Source: Moraxella nasibovis
GTDB taxonomy: Bacteria; Pseudomonadota; Gammaproteobacteria; Pseudomonadales; Moraxellaceae
Direction: 5' to 3'
DNA: 64,000 nt
Assembly: GCF_029581575.1 (NCBI RefSeq)
Contig: NZ_CP089975.1
Location: 1,612,001-1,676,000, forward strand
Shown one piece after another: positions 35,270 to 45,081 of the stretch (positions are counted from its first letter, which is position 1; every line of letters starts with the position of its first letter). Position numbers and translations under genes: made by a program. The notes under the pieces were generated by a model. That model searched no databases. It was not told the DNA's origin and was given only the letters and a program-made list of their open reading frames with translations.

Positions 35270-36277
35270 TCATTTCTTAGCAATCATCACGGCTCTTTTT
35301 GGGCGTGGATAGCCTTCCACTGTCTTACCGTCATCATTCGGATCCAAAAAATCCGCCAATGAATGATAATCCATCCATGCTGTCGCACGCTGCTCATCAG
35401 TGCTTGTTACATCAATATCCACACAGCGAACATCGCTAAATCCTGCCTTTGTCAGCCATTTGGTCAAAGCAGGCACGCTTGGCAAAAAATACACATTGTT
35501 CATCTGTGCATAGCGATCTTCTGGCACAAGCACGGTATTTTCATCGCCATCCACCACCAAAGTCTCAAGCACAAGCACCCCGCCCTGATTGAGCTGTCCT
35601 TTTAACTGCTCCAAATGCTCAAATGGCGATACACGATGATACAGCACACCCATACTAAACACCACATCAAACAGCTCGCTGCGGCACGGCAAGCTCTCCA
35701 ATGGCACAGGAATGTAATGCACTGGCAAATCCACACCCATAAAGTGCTTAATCGCCATAAACTGATGATAAAACAGACAAGACGGATCAATGACCACCAC
35801 CGACTTTGCCCCATCGCCCAGCATTCTAAAGCCATGATAGCCAGAGCCGCCACCTACATCCAAAATGCGTTTTTTATTCAAATCCAAATGCGGACGCACT
35901 CGCTCCCATTTAAAATCACTTCGCCATTCTGTGTCAATATGAATGCTCGTGTCAGCATCGCCCAAGAGATAAAACGGTCCTTTACGCCAAGGTTTAAGAT
36001 TGGTCAAAAGGCTTTGGGTTTTTTTAAAATCTGCCATCTGCCAGTCCAAAGTCGCCGCCACTTTGTCGCCAAGCTCAATCTGTGTGGTAGCCACAGCTGG
36101 CAGGCGATCAATGGCAGACGCATAAAATGGTGCATGAGCATAACGGCGCTTGTCTTTAACTGCCGATAGCCACGCAGGCAAACAAGCCAGCCACTCGCCT
36201 GCTTTTGGGTGATATTTGCTCAGCTGTAATAAATGCAGATACAACTGCTGTTCTGCTTGAAAAATGGTGTTGTTCAT
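35270..36277 (-). CDS. cmoB: tRNA U34 carboxymethyltransferase CmoB
   Basis: 335 residues. It transfers the carboxymethyl group of Cx-SAM (made by CmoA) to ho5U34 of tRNA, giving cmo5U. The SAM motif RILDVGGGSGYHGFRMLG and the FDVVFSMGVLYHRVSPFEHLEQL stretch are characteristic. It is the last gene of the minus-strand cluster cmoA-yqhA-cmoB. Confidence 0.96.
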   Translation of the reverse strand: MNNTIFQAEQQLYLHLLQLSKYHPKAGEWLACLPAWLSAVKDKRRYAHAPFYASAIDRLPAVATTQIELGDKVAATLDWQMADFKKTQSLLTNLKPWRKGPFYLLGDADTSIHIDTEWRSDFKWERVRPHLDLNKKRILDVGGGSGYHGFRMLGDGAKSVVVIDPSCLFYHQFMAIKHFMGVDLPVHYIPVPLESLPCRSELFDVVFSMGVLYHRVSPFEHLEQLKGQLNQGGVLVLETLVVDGDENTVLVPEDRYAQMNNVYFLPSVPALTKWLTKAGFSDVRCVDIDVTSTDEQRATAWMDYHSLADFLDPNDDGKTVEGYPRPKRAVMIAKK

Positions 36278-36322
36278 TGTTTTTAGTGGTAGGTTGAACC
36301 TAAGACAACTTATCGGTCTTTG

Positions 36323-36886
36323 TTAATGATGATTGTGCAACAGTTTATCCGTATAGGCGATTGCAATCGCCGACGCCAAAAATCCCAGATGCAGCAATAA
36401 CTGCCACTTCATCGTCGCCTCTGTCATGTTGGCGGCATTGATGAATGTTTGAAGCATGTGAATGCTTGAAATGCTGATGATCGCCATGGACAGCTTGACT
36501 TTTAGAACCGAGGCATTGACATGATTGAGCCACTCAGGTTGGTCAGGGTGATTGTCCACATTCAGCCTTGACACGAAGGTCTCATAACCACCCACAATCA
36601 CCATCACCAACAGATTGGCAATCATTACCACATCTATCAAGCCTAGCACCGCAAGCATGATGGTGTTTTCATCCATCTGCCCAAGATTAACAATCAAATT
36701 CCACAGCGACTTCATGAATTTATACGCATAAATCGCCTGCACAACAATCAAGCCCAGATAAATAGGCAGTTGCAACCAACGACTGGCAAAAATAATCTTA
36801 GCAAAAATCGTCTGCCTGCGCTCAATGCCAATGGCGCTGCTGCTTTCTATGGATTCACTTGGGGGATTTGCCACATTCATCTCCAA
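36323..36886 (-). CDS. yqhA: YqhA family (UPF0114) inner-membrane protein
   Basis: 187 residues with four hydrophobic spans (about 32-53, 75-97, 128-150 and 160-178). The [54 protein letters not shown] and [16 protein letters not shown] segments match the UPF0114/TIGR00645 family. Function unknown. It lies between cmoA and cmoB on the same strand, with 45-nt gaps, so it is probably cotranscribed. Confidence 0.85.
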   Translation of the reverse strand: MEMNVANPPSESIESSSAIGIERRQTIFAKIIFASRWLQLPIYLGLIVVQAIYAYKFMKSLWNLIVNLGQMDENTIMLAVLGLIDVVMIANLLVMVIVGGYETFVSRLNVDNHPDQPEWLNHVNASVLKVKLSMAIISISSIHMLQTFINAANMTEATMKWQLLLHLGFLASAIAIAYTDKLLHNHH

Positions 36887-36928
36887 TCAAGGCGTTAAAA
36901 TGTCGGTGCGTCATACTGTCTAGACCGC

Positions 36929-37675
36929 TCATTTAAACGCCACAATGCTTAAAAAATTCAAAAATTTAAACCAAGTCAAACTTCGCTCAAAGCCCGCTTG
37001 ACTCAGGCGCTCGTGGTGAAATTCTTCGGTATCGGTGATCAGCACATTTTCCAAAGCATTTCTTTTGCCACTGATTTCAAGCTCGCTATAACCATTGGCG
37101 CGCTTAAAATCATAATAACGCTCCACCAGCCACGCATCGTCCTGCTCATCCAGCGTGTGCGTTTTTTCGGTAAGGATTAAAATGCCGCCTTCCGCCAACG
37201 CATCGTGGCATTTTTTTAATAAATCTAGGCGTTTGTCAGGCGATAAAAATTGCAAAGTCAGATTGATGACGATCATGTCGCATTCTTGCAATTGTATTTC
37301 ACAGACATCGTCCAAAATAAAATGAATGCGATGGGCAGGATAATGCTCGCCCAGCACCGCCCTTGCCTTATCAATCATCGGAGCGGAAATATCCACCGCC
37401 AAAATCTGCAATTCATCAGGCGAAAACTGCTCGGCAAGCGCAAAGCTCACCGCCCCCAACGAACAGCCCAAATCATAAACTCGGCTGAATTTTTGCCCAT
37501 CATCGTTTTGGCGATAGGCACAATGACGGCGAGCCAAAATCGGCAGCATGGCAAGCATCTGCCCATAGCCCGGCACGCTGCGGCGAATCATGTCAGGAAA
37601 GCAGGCGACCACTTCTTCATCAAAACTGAAACGGGCAGACTTATCAAGCGGTGTGGTAAATATGGTATCGTGCAT
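36929..37675 (-). CDS. cmoA: Carboxy-SAM synthase CmoA
   Basis: 248 residues. It makes carboxy-S-adenosylmethionine from SAM and prephenate for CmoB. The [27 protein letters not shown]-terminus, the [17 protein letters not shown] motif and the NLTLQFL segment are typical. First gene of the cmoA-yqhA-cmoB group. Confidence 0.96.
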   Translation of the reverse strand: MHDTIFTTPLDKSARFSFDEEVVACFPDMIRRSVPGYGQMLAMLPILARRHCAYRQNDDGQKFSRVYDLGCSLGAVSFALAEQFSPDELQILAVDISAPMIDKARAVLGEHYPAHRIHFILDDVCEIQLQECDMIVINLTLQFLSPDKRLDLLKKCHDALAEGGILILTEKTHTLDEQDDAWLVERYYDFKRANGYSELEISGKRNALENVLITDTEEFHHERLSQAGFERSLTWFKFLNFLSIVAFK

Positions 37676-37856
37676 TTGGCTATTTTGCTTATTTACTTTT
37701 ACTTAGGTTTTGTTTTGGGAAAATTTTTGTTATGATAGATGGCGACCATTTTAAAGATGAGTCTTAACATATTAAGTTTAAAATCAAGTCGCCATGATGG
37801 CTTTTGATTATTATACTACATCGAACATATTTTATCGCAGAGTTTTTGGAGAATTT

Positions 37857-38381
37857 ATGCAAACAATCATCTTGGGCGGCGGCTGTTTTTGGTGCACCGA
37901 AAGCGTGTTTTTACACATCAAAGGCGTGTCATCTGTGGTGTCAGGCTACGCAGGTGGTCAAGCGGATACGGCAAATTATGAAGCGGTGTGCGGCGGCGAT
38001 ACAGGTCATATCGAAGTCATCAAGGTGGATTTTGATGACACCGTGATTGATTTGTCTGGCATTTTAGACATCTTCTTTGCCACGCACGACCCCACCACCC
38101 AAGACCGTCAGGGCAACGACATTGGGCGACAATATGCGTCCGTGATTTTTTATACCCATGATGAGCAAGTGGATATTATCCATCATAAAATCAATGAGTT
38201 AAAACAACAAGGCATCGCAGTCGTTACCGAAGTGTACTCTGCACCGACCTTTTACCCTGCCGAAAGTTATCATCAAAATTTCTACGCCAACAACCCCACG
38301 CAGGGCTATTGTAACTTTGCCATTCCACCAAAATTGGCAAAACTACGGTCAAATTTTGCCCAGTTTTTCAAAGCATCCTAA
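37857..38381 (+). CDS. msrA: Peptide methionine sulfoxide reductase MsrA
   Basis: 174 residues from the ATG at 37857, with GGAG upstream. It reduces methionine-(S)-sulfoxide in proteins. The catalytic GGCFWCTE motif sits at residues 9-16, and GYAGG, the GDTGHIEVI strand and FYPAESYHQNF follow, as in all MsrA. The MsrB domain is absent. It ends 13 nt from the convergent smc stop. Confidence 0.96.
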   Translation: MQTIILGGGCFWCTESVFLHIKGVSSVVSGYAGGQADTANYEAVCGGDTGHIEVIKVDFDDTVIDLSGILDIFFATHDPTTQDRQGNDIGRQYASVIFYTHDEQVDIIHHKINELKQQGIAVVTEVYSAPTFYPAESYHQNFYANNPTQGYCNFAIPPKLAKLRSNFAQFFKAS

Positions 38382-38394
38382 GCATGACAAGCGG

Positions 38395-41300
38395 CTAAGC
38401 CTCGACATAGCTTGCCGCTTCTTCTAAATTGACCGTTACCAAACTTGAAATGCCCGCCGTTGGCATGGTAATGCCTTTTAATTCGTCAGCGATTTGCATG
38501 GCAAGTTTGTTATGACTGATAAAAATAAACTGCACACTGTCCGCCAGCTCATGAATCAGGCTGGTAAAGCGTGCCACATTCGCATCATCAAGCGGCGCAT
38601 CAACCTCATCAAGCACACAAAACGGAGCTGGATGCTGTTTAAAAATCGCAAAAATCAGACTTAATGCCGTCAAAGTCTTCTCACCACCTGACAGCACCGC
38701 AAGCCGTGAATTTTTCTTGCCCTTTGGCTGAGCCATCAGCACCAAGCCTGCTCGCCATTTATCCGCCTTTGTCAGATTTTCATCATCCAGCAAAGTCAAG
38801 CTCGCCTGCCCACCGCCAAACACCTTGGAAAATAAGGCATTGAGCTCTTCATTGACCGCAGACAGCGCACCCAAAAACAGCGATTTGGTCTTCTCATCAA
38901 TCGTACGAATCGCATCTTCTAATTTTGCCATACTCTCGGTAATGTCGGCAATCTGACTGTCCATCGGCGACACACGCCCTTCAAGCTCGGCAAGCTCGGC
39001 TGCTGCTGCCAAATTGACCGCACCCAGTTTGGCGATGTCCGCCTTAATCTCGTCAATACGCTTGCTATTGTCCTTAAATTTTGATGGTTTGACATGAAAA
39101 TCTGCCAAAGTCGCAGGCAAATTAAATCCCTCATCAAGACGCATCATCTCATCGCCCAAATCACTCAATCGACTCTCGCCCACCGCCGTGTCTGCCGTCA
39201 GCTGGGCAGCCTCTGCTTGGGCTTTGGCAAAATTAGCATGAGCCTCGGTGAGATTTTCTTGCAATTTGACCTGCATGAGCTGCAAGGCTTTGGCTGCCGC
39301 CTCATGCTCTTCGCTGGTGATTTTTAACATGGCGCTGTGCGCTTTCGCCTCTTTAAAGGCTGTTTCAAGCACAGGCACTTTGGCGGTCAGTTTCTCGGTC
39401 AAATCTTGGGTCGCCTGAATGTCAATGTCCGCCTGCTCAGCATTTTTCTTGGCAAGCTCAAGCAGTCTTTGACTGTGCGTTTTGGCTTGTAGCAGCGTGC
39501 TGTTTTTGAGCTGCAAGCCTTGATATTCATCACCCAGCGTCTTGACCGCCGCATTCATCTCATCGATGTTTTTGGTCATGGCAACCACAGCATTTTGAGC
39601 CATCTCAAAGCGTGGCAAATGCTCGGCAAGCTCTTTGCTAACGCTCTCAAGCTCCGCCTCTAGCGATTTTAATTCACTGCTGATTTCCGCCTTTTCTTCG
39701 TCCAAAATCGCTTTATTTTTGGCAAAATTCTCCCTTTTAATCGCCTCTGTTTGAATTTTCGCTTGTAATGTCGTATGAGCCTGCTGCGTCCTATGCAGAC
39801 TTGCCAGCAGGGCATTTTTTTGAGCCATCCTTTCATCATGGGCGATTTTTAAGTTTTCAAGCTGAGCGGTGTGAGCTTTGAGCGTTTTTTGGCTGACATC
39901 AAGCTCATCTTCAACGCTGTTTAGCTCATCTTCAAGCTCCGTCAATCTTTGAGCGTGTTCAGCTTTTTGACTTAGCAGTGATGATTTCGCCCCAAAACTG
40001 CTGGTGTGTAGCACGCCAAACGCACCAACCAGCCAACCTGTTGTCGTCAAAATCAGCCGCCCATCAATCGCCAAATCCTGCAATGATTGCACATTATCAT
40101 CATTTAGCTCGCCATCAAACAAATAGCAATGATCAAAAAACGCCAAACGAGGTGCGTCAAACAGCCCACCAAACGCAAGCAGCTTACCATTATTCACGCC
40201 ATAACCGCCGCCAGTCTTTAAAATGGAATAAGTCGCCTGCTTATCATTGGCATTTGGCGTTGATAAAGCAGCTTTGATTTCTAAATTTTCAGAAATCTGA
40301 GCATTCAACCAAAAGCCCAAAAAACCGTCCAACACGCCTGCAAATCGCTCGCCTTGACGACTTAATTTGACGACATCTTTTAGGCGTGGCAAATGCGAAA
40401 AGCTCGCCTGCTGACTGTCTGACTGCTCGGTGGTGGCAGGCTTGGCGTGGAGCATTTTATGCAAAATATCGTACTCGCTGGAGAGTACCGTGTGGCGTTT
40501 TTCAAGCACACTGTGTTCTTTTTGGGCAGTTTGCACCAACTTGCCAAGCTCGTCCAGTTTGTCCTTGTCGCCCTGCTCATCAAGCGATTCTTGGCGAAGT
40601 GTGAGCGTGGCAATTTCATCAGACAGGCGTTTTAATTCTTGTTCGTCTTCTGCATTCGCCTCGCCAAGCGACTGACCGCTTAGCACCAAGTCGTTGTGCT
40701 TTTTAATCCATTTTTCACGGTTGTTCAGCACACGCACTTTTTGTGATTCGGCAAGTTTTTGGGCGTTTTCTAGGGCATTTTTTTGGGTTTGTAGAGCATT
40801 TAATTCTTCACGCACACCCTGCCAATTACCCTGCATGGTGGCAAGTTCGGCTTTTTTGGCGGTTAATTGTTCGCCAAGCGTTGCCAGATTTGGCGTCATC
40901 TCCACCAGCTGTCTGTCAAACTCTGCCAGCTCATCGGTGGCGTGTTTGATGTTGGCGACAGCTTCTGTCTTGATGGCATTTAGGCGGGCAATTTTTTCAT
41001 CAATTTGGCTAAGCTCTTGATTGACTGTATAAAAATTATGCTGGGCGGTCTGCTCTGCCATCTGGGCGTTATGATATTTATCACGAGCATCGTCTTTAAG
41101 CCATTGCCCCTCGGCAACTTTGGCAGACAGGCGATCCAGTTCTATTTTTGCCTTATTGACAGTATTTTCTAGTGCCGACAAGCCATCATTGCTTGTCTTT
41201 TGCTCTTGTTGTTTTTGTTCGTGATATTGCCACGCCTCAAAAATGCGTTTTAACAAATCCTCTTTATTGATTTTTTCAAGCTCATCATTTAAGGCTTGGT

Positions 41301-41961
41301 ATTTTTTAGCGGATTCTGCTTGGCGAAGTAGCGTGCGTTGTTGTTTTTTTAATTCGCCTTGCAAATCAGAAAGCCTATCCAGATTATCACGAGCTTCATC
41401 GAGCTTTTTTTGTGTCTCATCACGGCGAGCCTGATAACGAGACACACCTGCCCCCTCTTCGATGAACGCACGCAGCTCCATGGGACTGGACTCCACGATA
41501 CGCCCAATCATGCCCTGCTCAATCACCGCATAGCTTCTTGCCCCAAGCCCTGTTCCCAAAAAGACATCGACCACATCACGGCGGCGAACCCTTTGACCAT
41601 TGATGAAATAATCAGACTTACCCTCTTTGGTCACTTGACGGCGAAGGGTCAGCTCTTGATAGAGATTTAGGGCATGACGAATGCCGCTAGACTCATCTTG
41701 GGTATGCTCAAAGGTCAGCTCCACACTTGCCAAGCTCTTGGCAGCACGCCCTTCTACGCCTGCAAAAATCACATCGCTCATTGCCCCGCCACGCAGCTGC
41801 TTGGCAGAAGTCTCACCCAACACCCAGCGAATCGCATCAATGACATTGGACTTGCCACAGCCATTAGGTCCTACGATGGCAGTGATGTCGTGCTTAAAGG
41901 TAAAAGTGGTCGGATTGGCAAAAGATTTAAAGCCAGCAAGTTTTAGGGATTTTAGACGCAT
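38395..41961 (-). CDS. smc: Chromosome segregation ATPase SMC
   Basis: 1188 residues. N-terminal ATPase half with Walker A GPNGCGKSN (about 32-40), two long coiled coils (about 170-510 and 680-1000), a central hinge (about 530-670), and a C-terminal half with the signature LSGGEKTLTALSLIFAI and Walker B FCVLDEVDAPLDD. It forms the chromosome-condensing complex with ScpA/ScpB, which are not in this window. The defence operon begins immediately upstream on the other strand. Confidence 0.96.
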   Translation of the reverse strand: MRLKSLKLAGFKSFANPTTFTFKHDITAIVGPNGCGKSNVIDAIRWVLGETSAKQLRGGAMSDVIFAGVEGRAAKSLASVELTFEHTQDESSGIRHALNLYQELTLRRQVTKEGKSDYFINGQRVRRRDVVDVFLGTGLGARSYAVIEQGMIGRIVESSPMELRAFIEEGAGVSRYQARRDETQKKLDEARDNLDRLSDLQGELKKQQRTLLRQAESAKKYQALNDELEKINKEDLLKRIFEAWQYHEQKQQEQKTSNDGLSALENTVNKAKIELDRLSAKVAEGQWLKDDARDKYHNAQMAEQTAQHNFYTVNQELSQIDEKIARLNAIKTEAVANIKHATDELAEFDRQLVEMTPNLATLGEQLTAKKAELATMQGNWQGVREELNALQTQKNALENAQKLAESQKVRVLNNREKWIKKHNDLVLSGQSLGEANAEDEQELKRLSDEIATLTLRQESLDEQGDKDKLDELGKLVQTAQKEHSVLEKRHTVLSSEYDILHKMLHAKPATTEQSDSQQASFSHLPRLKDVVKLSRQGERFAGVLDGFLGFWLNAQISENLEIKAALSTPNANDKQATYSILKTGGGYGVNNGKLLAFGGLFDAPRLAFFDHCYLFDGELNDDNVQSLQDLAIDGRLILTTTGWLVGAFGVLHTSSFGAKSSLLSQKAEHAQRLTELEDELNSVEDELDVSQKTLKAHTAQLENLKIAHDERMAQKNALLASLHRTQQAHTTLQAKIQTEAIKRENFAKNKAILDEEKAEISSELKSLEAELESVSKELAEHLPRFEMAQNAVVAMTKNIDEMNAAVKTLGDEYQGLQLKNSTLLQAKTHSQRLLELAKKNAEQADIDIQATQDLTEKLTAKVPVLETAFKEAKAHSAMLKITSEEHEAAAKALQLMQVKLQENLTEAHANFAKAQAEAAQLTADTAVGESRLSDLGDEMMRLDEGFNLPATLADFHVKPSKFKDNSKRIDEIKADIAKLGAVNLAAAAELAELEGRVSPMDSQIADITESMAKLEDAIRTIDEKTKSLFLGALSAVNEELNALFSKVFGGGQASLTLLDDENLTKADKWRAGLVLMAQPKGKKNSRLAVLSGGEKTLTALSLIFAIFKQHPAPFCVLDEVDAPLDDANVARFTSLIHELADSVQFIFISHNKLAMQIADELKGITMPTAGISSLVTVNLEEAASYVEA

Positions 41962-42076
41962 TGTAGTAGTTTAAAAAAATCAAAAAATAAAAGCCACCCA
42001 TTATATCAAAATTTTCAATATTTTTTGCTCTTTGCAACAATCTCTCAAGGAATTAATTTATTTAGTACAAAGCAAA

Positions 42077-42106
42077 TTGACAAAATATGCGGGGGGGGGG
42101 TAAAAT
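42077..42106 (+). promoter_or_regulatory. Phase-variable promoter of the Zorya operon (poly-G in the -35/-10 spacer)
   Basis: A perfect -35 TTGACA (42077-42082) and a 5/6 -10 TAAAAT (42101-42106) are separated by 18 nt. Ten of those 18 are an unbroken run of G (42091-42100) abutting the -10 box. Loss of one G gives the optimal 17-nt spacing. Neisseria porA is controlled by the same arrangement. The predicted transcript starts about 42113, with a leader of about 32 nt before zorA. Confidence 0.85.
42091..42100 (+). repeat. G10 homopolymer in the Zorya promoter spacer
   Basis: Exactly ten G between CAAAATATGC and TAAAATATTT. A tract of this length in an AT-rich region is unlikely by chance and is expected to be hypermutable by slipped-strand mispairing. 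Confidence 0.9.
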
Positions 42107-42144
42107 ATTTTCAAATTTACTCAATAATAAGTTCAAGGTGCAAT

Positions 42145-43431
42145 ATGTCTTTATTCATCGGTATGTTTAGCGGTCTAAACTTAATTTTTACCATCATTAT
42201 TGTTGGTGTTTTTTGCTTAAGTATACGCTGGCTATGGAAAAATCAACAGATCAAATTTGTTAAACAAGCCCCCACTCTTTTAACATCACTTGGTATTTTT
42301 GGTACATTTTCTGGCATTGTTATTGCCCTATTAGGCTTTGATGGCGTAGACAACATCAAAGAACAAATTGATGTTATTATCAGTGGTATGCAAACCGCTT
42401 TCATTACTAGTGTTGAAGGCTTGCTACTTTCTATCATTCTAAAAATACTCATCATCTTCAAAAAAGATAATACCAATCAACAAGATGACGCAACTGGCGA
42501 ACAACTCATTCAAGCTTTTATGAAGCAGACTGAAAATAGCTCACAAGCAACCGAAAAACTCACTCAATTGCTCAATGCAATTGGTCAAGATGGCGACAAC
42601 AGCCTAATTGGTCAAATTCGCCTGATGCGTAGCGACTTCAATGATTATCAAAGACATAATAAAGAGTTTGAAACCAAACTATGGCAAGAAATGGATAAAG
42701 TAACCGAAACGCTTGCCAAATCCGCCACCGAAACCATCATTGAAGCTCTTAAAGATGTCATTCATGATTTCAATGCAAATCTAACCGAGCAATTTGGTGA
42801 AAACTTTAAAGAGCTCAACCATGCCGTACATGAACTTGTTACATGGCAAGAAAACTATCGACAACAAATCAACGCCATGACAGAGCAATACGCTCTTGGC
42901 GTTCAAGCAATTAATAACACCAAAGAAGCCGTCATCAAAATTGAGGATTCTACAAAAGTCATTCCGGATTACATGGAAGACCTAGGCACCATTCTTAATG
43001 ACAATCAAGCACAACTTAACGAATTAACCAAGCACTTAAAAGCCTTTGAAGACATCAGAAATAAAGCTGTGGCAACATTACCTGACATCCAAAATCACAT
43101 TGAGTCTATGCTAAACGACCTACAAACTGGCAGCGACAGCATTCATCACAGTAGCCAAGCCATAAGCGATAGCATCAATCAAACTAGAGAGCTTGTTCGC
43201 TCTCAGATGAATAACCTAACAGAAAACATTCAGCAGACCTACAAAAACACTCAAACTGACATTAATAAAGTCCTTAAAGAAACCCAGGAGAATATGAGCA
43301 AAACTCACGAAAAAGCCATTGAAGATATGGCTAAATCACTCGTATCCATTACAAAACAATTTGCCGACGACTATGCTAAACTAACCGAACAAATGGAGCG
43401 AGTTATCCGCCAAAATGGAGGGTTTAGATAA
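42145..43431 (+). CDS. zorA: Zorya defence protein ZorA (MotA/ExbB-like motor stator)
   Basis: 428 residues from the ATG at 42145, with AAGGTG upstream; an in-frame TTG at 42025 would read through the poly-G promoter and is rejected. Three hydrophobic segments (about 5-28, 42-66 and 86-108) include LTSLGIFGTFSGIVIALLGF and TAFITSVEGLLLSIILKIL, as in the MotA/TolQ/ExbB superfamily. Residues about 115-428 are a long helical, coiled-coil tail, the hallmark of ZorA. With ZorB it forms an ion-driven inner-membrane complex that senses phage invasion. Its stop TAA overlaps the zorB ATG by one base. Confidence 0.9.
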   Translation: MSLFIGMFSGLNLIFTIIIVGVFCLSIRWLWKNQQIKFVKQAPTLLTSLGIFGTFSGIVIALLGFDGVDNIKEQIDVIISGMQTAFITSVEGLLLSIILKILIIFKKDNTNQQDDATGEQLIQAFMKQTENSSQATEKLTQLLNAIGQDGDNSLIGQIRLMRSDFNDYQRHNKEFETKLWQEMDKVTETLAKSATETIIEALKDVIHDFNANLTEQFGENFKELNHAVHELVTWQENYRQQINAMTEQYALGVQAINNTKEAVIKIEDSTKVIPDYMEDLGTILNDNQAQLNELTKHLKAFEDIRNKAVATLPDIQNHIESMLNDLQTGSDSIHHSSQAISDSINQTRELVRSQMNNLTENIQQTYKNTQTDINKVLKETQENMSKTHEKAIEDMAKSLVSITKQFADDYAKLTEQMERVIRQNGGFR

Positions 43432-44126
43432 TGTCAATCAATAAAGTTCTAGATGGCATACAAAATTCTAATAATGACGATTCAGAATGGCTACCTATCT
43501 CCGATTTAATGTCCGGTCTGATGGTTTTATTTTTATTTATCGCCATCAGTCTTATCATGCAAGTTAGGCAAACCGCCGAAAAGTATAAAGATACTCAGCA
43601 GGCAATCTATAAGGCACTCATGCAAGAATTTGAAAAAGACCTAAAACAAATGGGGGCGGATGTTGATCAGAAGACCCTAACTTTTGTCTTCAATTCGCCT
43701 GACATTTTATTTGAAGCAGGTCAATCCACCATCAAACCTAGCTACGCAAAGACCTTAAACGACTTCTTCCCACGCTATATCAAGGTCGTTAATCAGTACA
43801 AAGACCATATTGAAGAAATTCGCATTGAAGGGCATACTAGTAGTGATTGGAAAATTGGAGTAAATTCAGACACTGCTTATTTTGAGAACATGCGATTGTC
43901 GCAAGAAAGAACACGAGCAGTGCTAAATTATGTGTATAACATTCCACAGGTAAGCCAGTATCGCCCTTGGATCAAAGAAAATCTTGCAGCGGTAGGATTA
44001 TCATCTGCCAAAACCATCAAAGATGAACAAGGTCATGAAAATAAATCCCAGTCCAAACGAGTAACTTTCCGAATCATCACTAATGCAGGCGAACAAATCA
44101 ACCAAATTGCTGGAGAGTGGCAATGA
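43431..44126 (+). CDS. zorB: Zorya defence protein ZorB (MotB/OmpA-like)
   Basis: 231 residues. After a short cytoplasmic N-terminus, PISDLMSGLMVLFLFIAISLIM forms the single membrane span, with Asp25 in the position of the ion-carrying Asp of MotB. The periplasmic part (about 65-215) is an OmpA/MotB peptidoglycan-binding domain (ILFEAGQSTIKPSY, IRIEGHTSSDW, RLSQERTRAVLNYV, SKRVTFRI). GGAGGG lies upstream. Overlaps: 1 nt with zorA and ATGA with zorE. Confidence 0.9.
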   Translation: MSINKVLDGIQNSNNDDSEWLPISDLMSGLMVLFLFIAISLIMQVRQTAEKYKDTQQAIYKALMQEFEKDLKQMGADVDQKTLTFVFNSPDILFEAGQSTIKPSYAKTLNDFFPRYIKVVNQYKDHIEEIRIEGHTSSDWKIGVNSDTAYFENMRLSQERTRAVLNYVYNIPQVSQYRPWIKENLAAVGLSSAKTIKDEQGHENKSQSKRVTFRIITNAGEQINQIAGEWQ

Positions 44127-44998
44127 ACTTAACTGATATGTTAGAGGCATTGAAACATCTATCTCTAAAAATCAATCCCAAGCGAGATGGAAAAATTGAG
44201 ATAAACCTAGCTCCACCTGATATTATTAATATTGATATTCCAATCAGCACCCCCGAGGGCATTTCGGTTAGTCTGGACGAGGTGGAAATTGATCCAAGAA
44301 CAAAGGTTTGGACTTATAAAGGTCGAAATGTTCTACTGTTCATCCCCGATCAAGGCTTTAGCTTTGACGATGTAATGAGCGGGGAGAAAGAAGGTCGTAA
44401 ATTCCATCTCTCCGATTGCTCAACAATTGAACATATGAAGCAAGAAAACCGTTTTGCTCGCTACCAAGCAACAAACAGCACTGAAGGAGTTTTTAAAATT
44501 CATGGGGTTGGCAAGTATGATAGAAAACCAAAATCTGGTGAAACACGACTTCATGTCTGCATTAGCTGCCTAAAACATCTTAATTATAAAAGATACAACA
44601 ATGTATCTCGAAAAGAACAAAAAGAAATTTATCGCACATTTGATTTAAATGAGTTTTTCTCAGCCTACAAAACTGGTGGCGGATTTAGTAAAGAACCGCC
44701 AAATATTGGTCAAGATCAGCCAGGCTATGCTGGCAACTGGAGTCAAATTTCTCAACAATACCGTCAACACAAAGACTGGACTTGTGAAGAATGCGATGTT
44801 GATTTAACCAATCATCGACAACTACTTGATGTTCATCATATTGATGGCGTCAAACACCATAATCATTATAGCAATTTAAAAGCTCTATGCAAAGAATGTC
44901 ACAGTAAACAACCTTCTCATAGCCATTACCTTAATAGCATTTCCAAAGAAGCACTGCAAACACTACAATCTATTAAAGAAAAACAAGGAATTATCTAA
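44123..44998 (+). CDS. zorE: Zorya type II effector ZorE (HNH endonuclease)
   Basis: 291 residues from the ATG at 44123, which has GGAGAG 5 nt upstream and overlaps the zorB stop as ATGA. The C-terminus holds a CxxC (TCEECDVDL), the HNH core DVHHIDG...HHNHYSNLKALC and a second CxxC-H (CKECH), so a zinc-bound HNH nuclease. A further Cys pair (CISC, about 148-151) lies mid-protein. The ~90-residue N-terminus is beta-rich and unassigned. Together with zorA-zorB this gene content defines Zorya type II, where ZorE is the DNA-attacking effector. Confidence 0.88.
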   Translation: MNLTDMLEALKHLSLKINPKRDGKIEINLAPPDIINIDIPISTPEGISVSLDEVEIDPRTKVWTYKGRNVLLFIPDQGFSFDDVMSGEKEGRKFHLSDCSTIEHMKQENRFARYQATNSTEGVFKIHGVGKYDRKPKSGETRLHVCISCLKHLNYKRYNNVSRKEQKEIYRTFDLNEFFSAYKTGGGFSKEPPNIGQDQPGYAGNWSQISQQYRQHKDWTCEECDVDLTNHRQLLDVHHIDGVKHHNHYSNLKALCKECHSKQPSHSHYLNSISKEALQTLQSIKEKQGII

Positions 44999-45006
44999 CC
45001 AACCAT

Positions 45007-45048
45007 GTAGCAAAAAAGATGTGATATGACATCACACCTTTTTGCTAC
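45007..45048. terminator. Large near-perfect palindrome ending the Zorya operon
   Basis: GTAGCAAAAA-a-G-a-TGTGAT / ATCACA-c-CTTTTTGCTAC around a 5-nt loop. It starts 9 nt past the zorE stop. A/T runs inside both arms would let it act in both directions, toward zorE and toward the convergent tauE-like gene. Confidence 0.7.
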
Positions 45049-45081
45049 AGTTACGCATTGCCAGCAATTCAATTTATACCA

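Noticed and set aside
42025..42144. N-terminal extension of ZorA through the poly-G tract, which would make the tract a translational switch
   Set aside because: It would need a TTG start without a ribosome-binding site, and it would translate the promoter boxes. The ATG at 42145 has AAGGTG upstream and gives a normal ZorA N-terminus.
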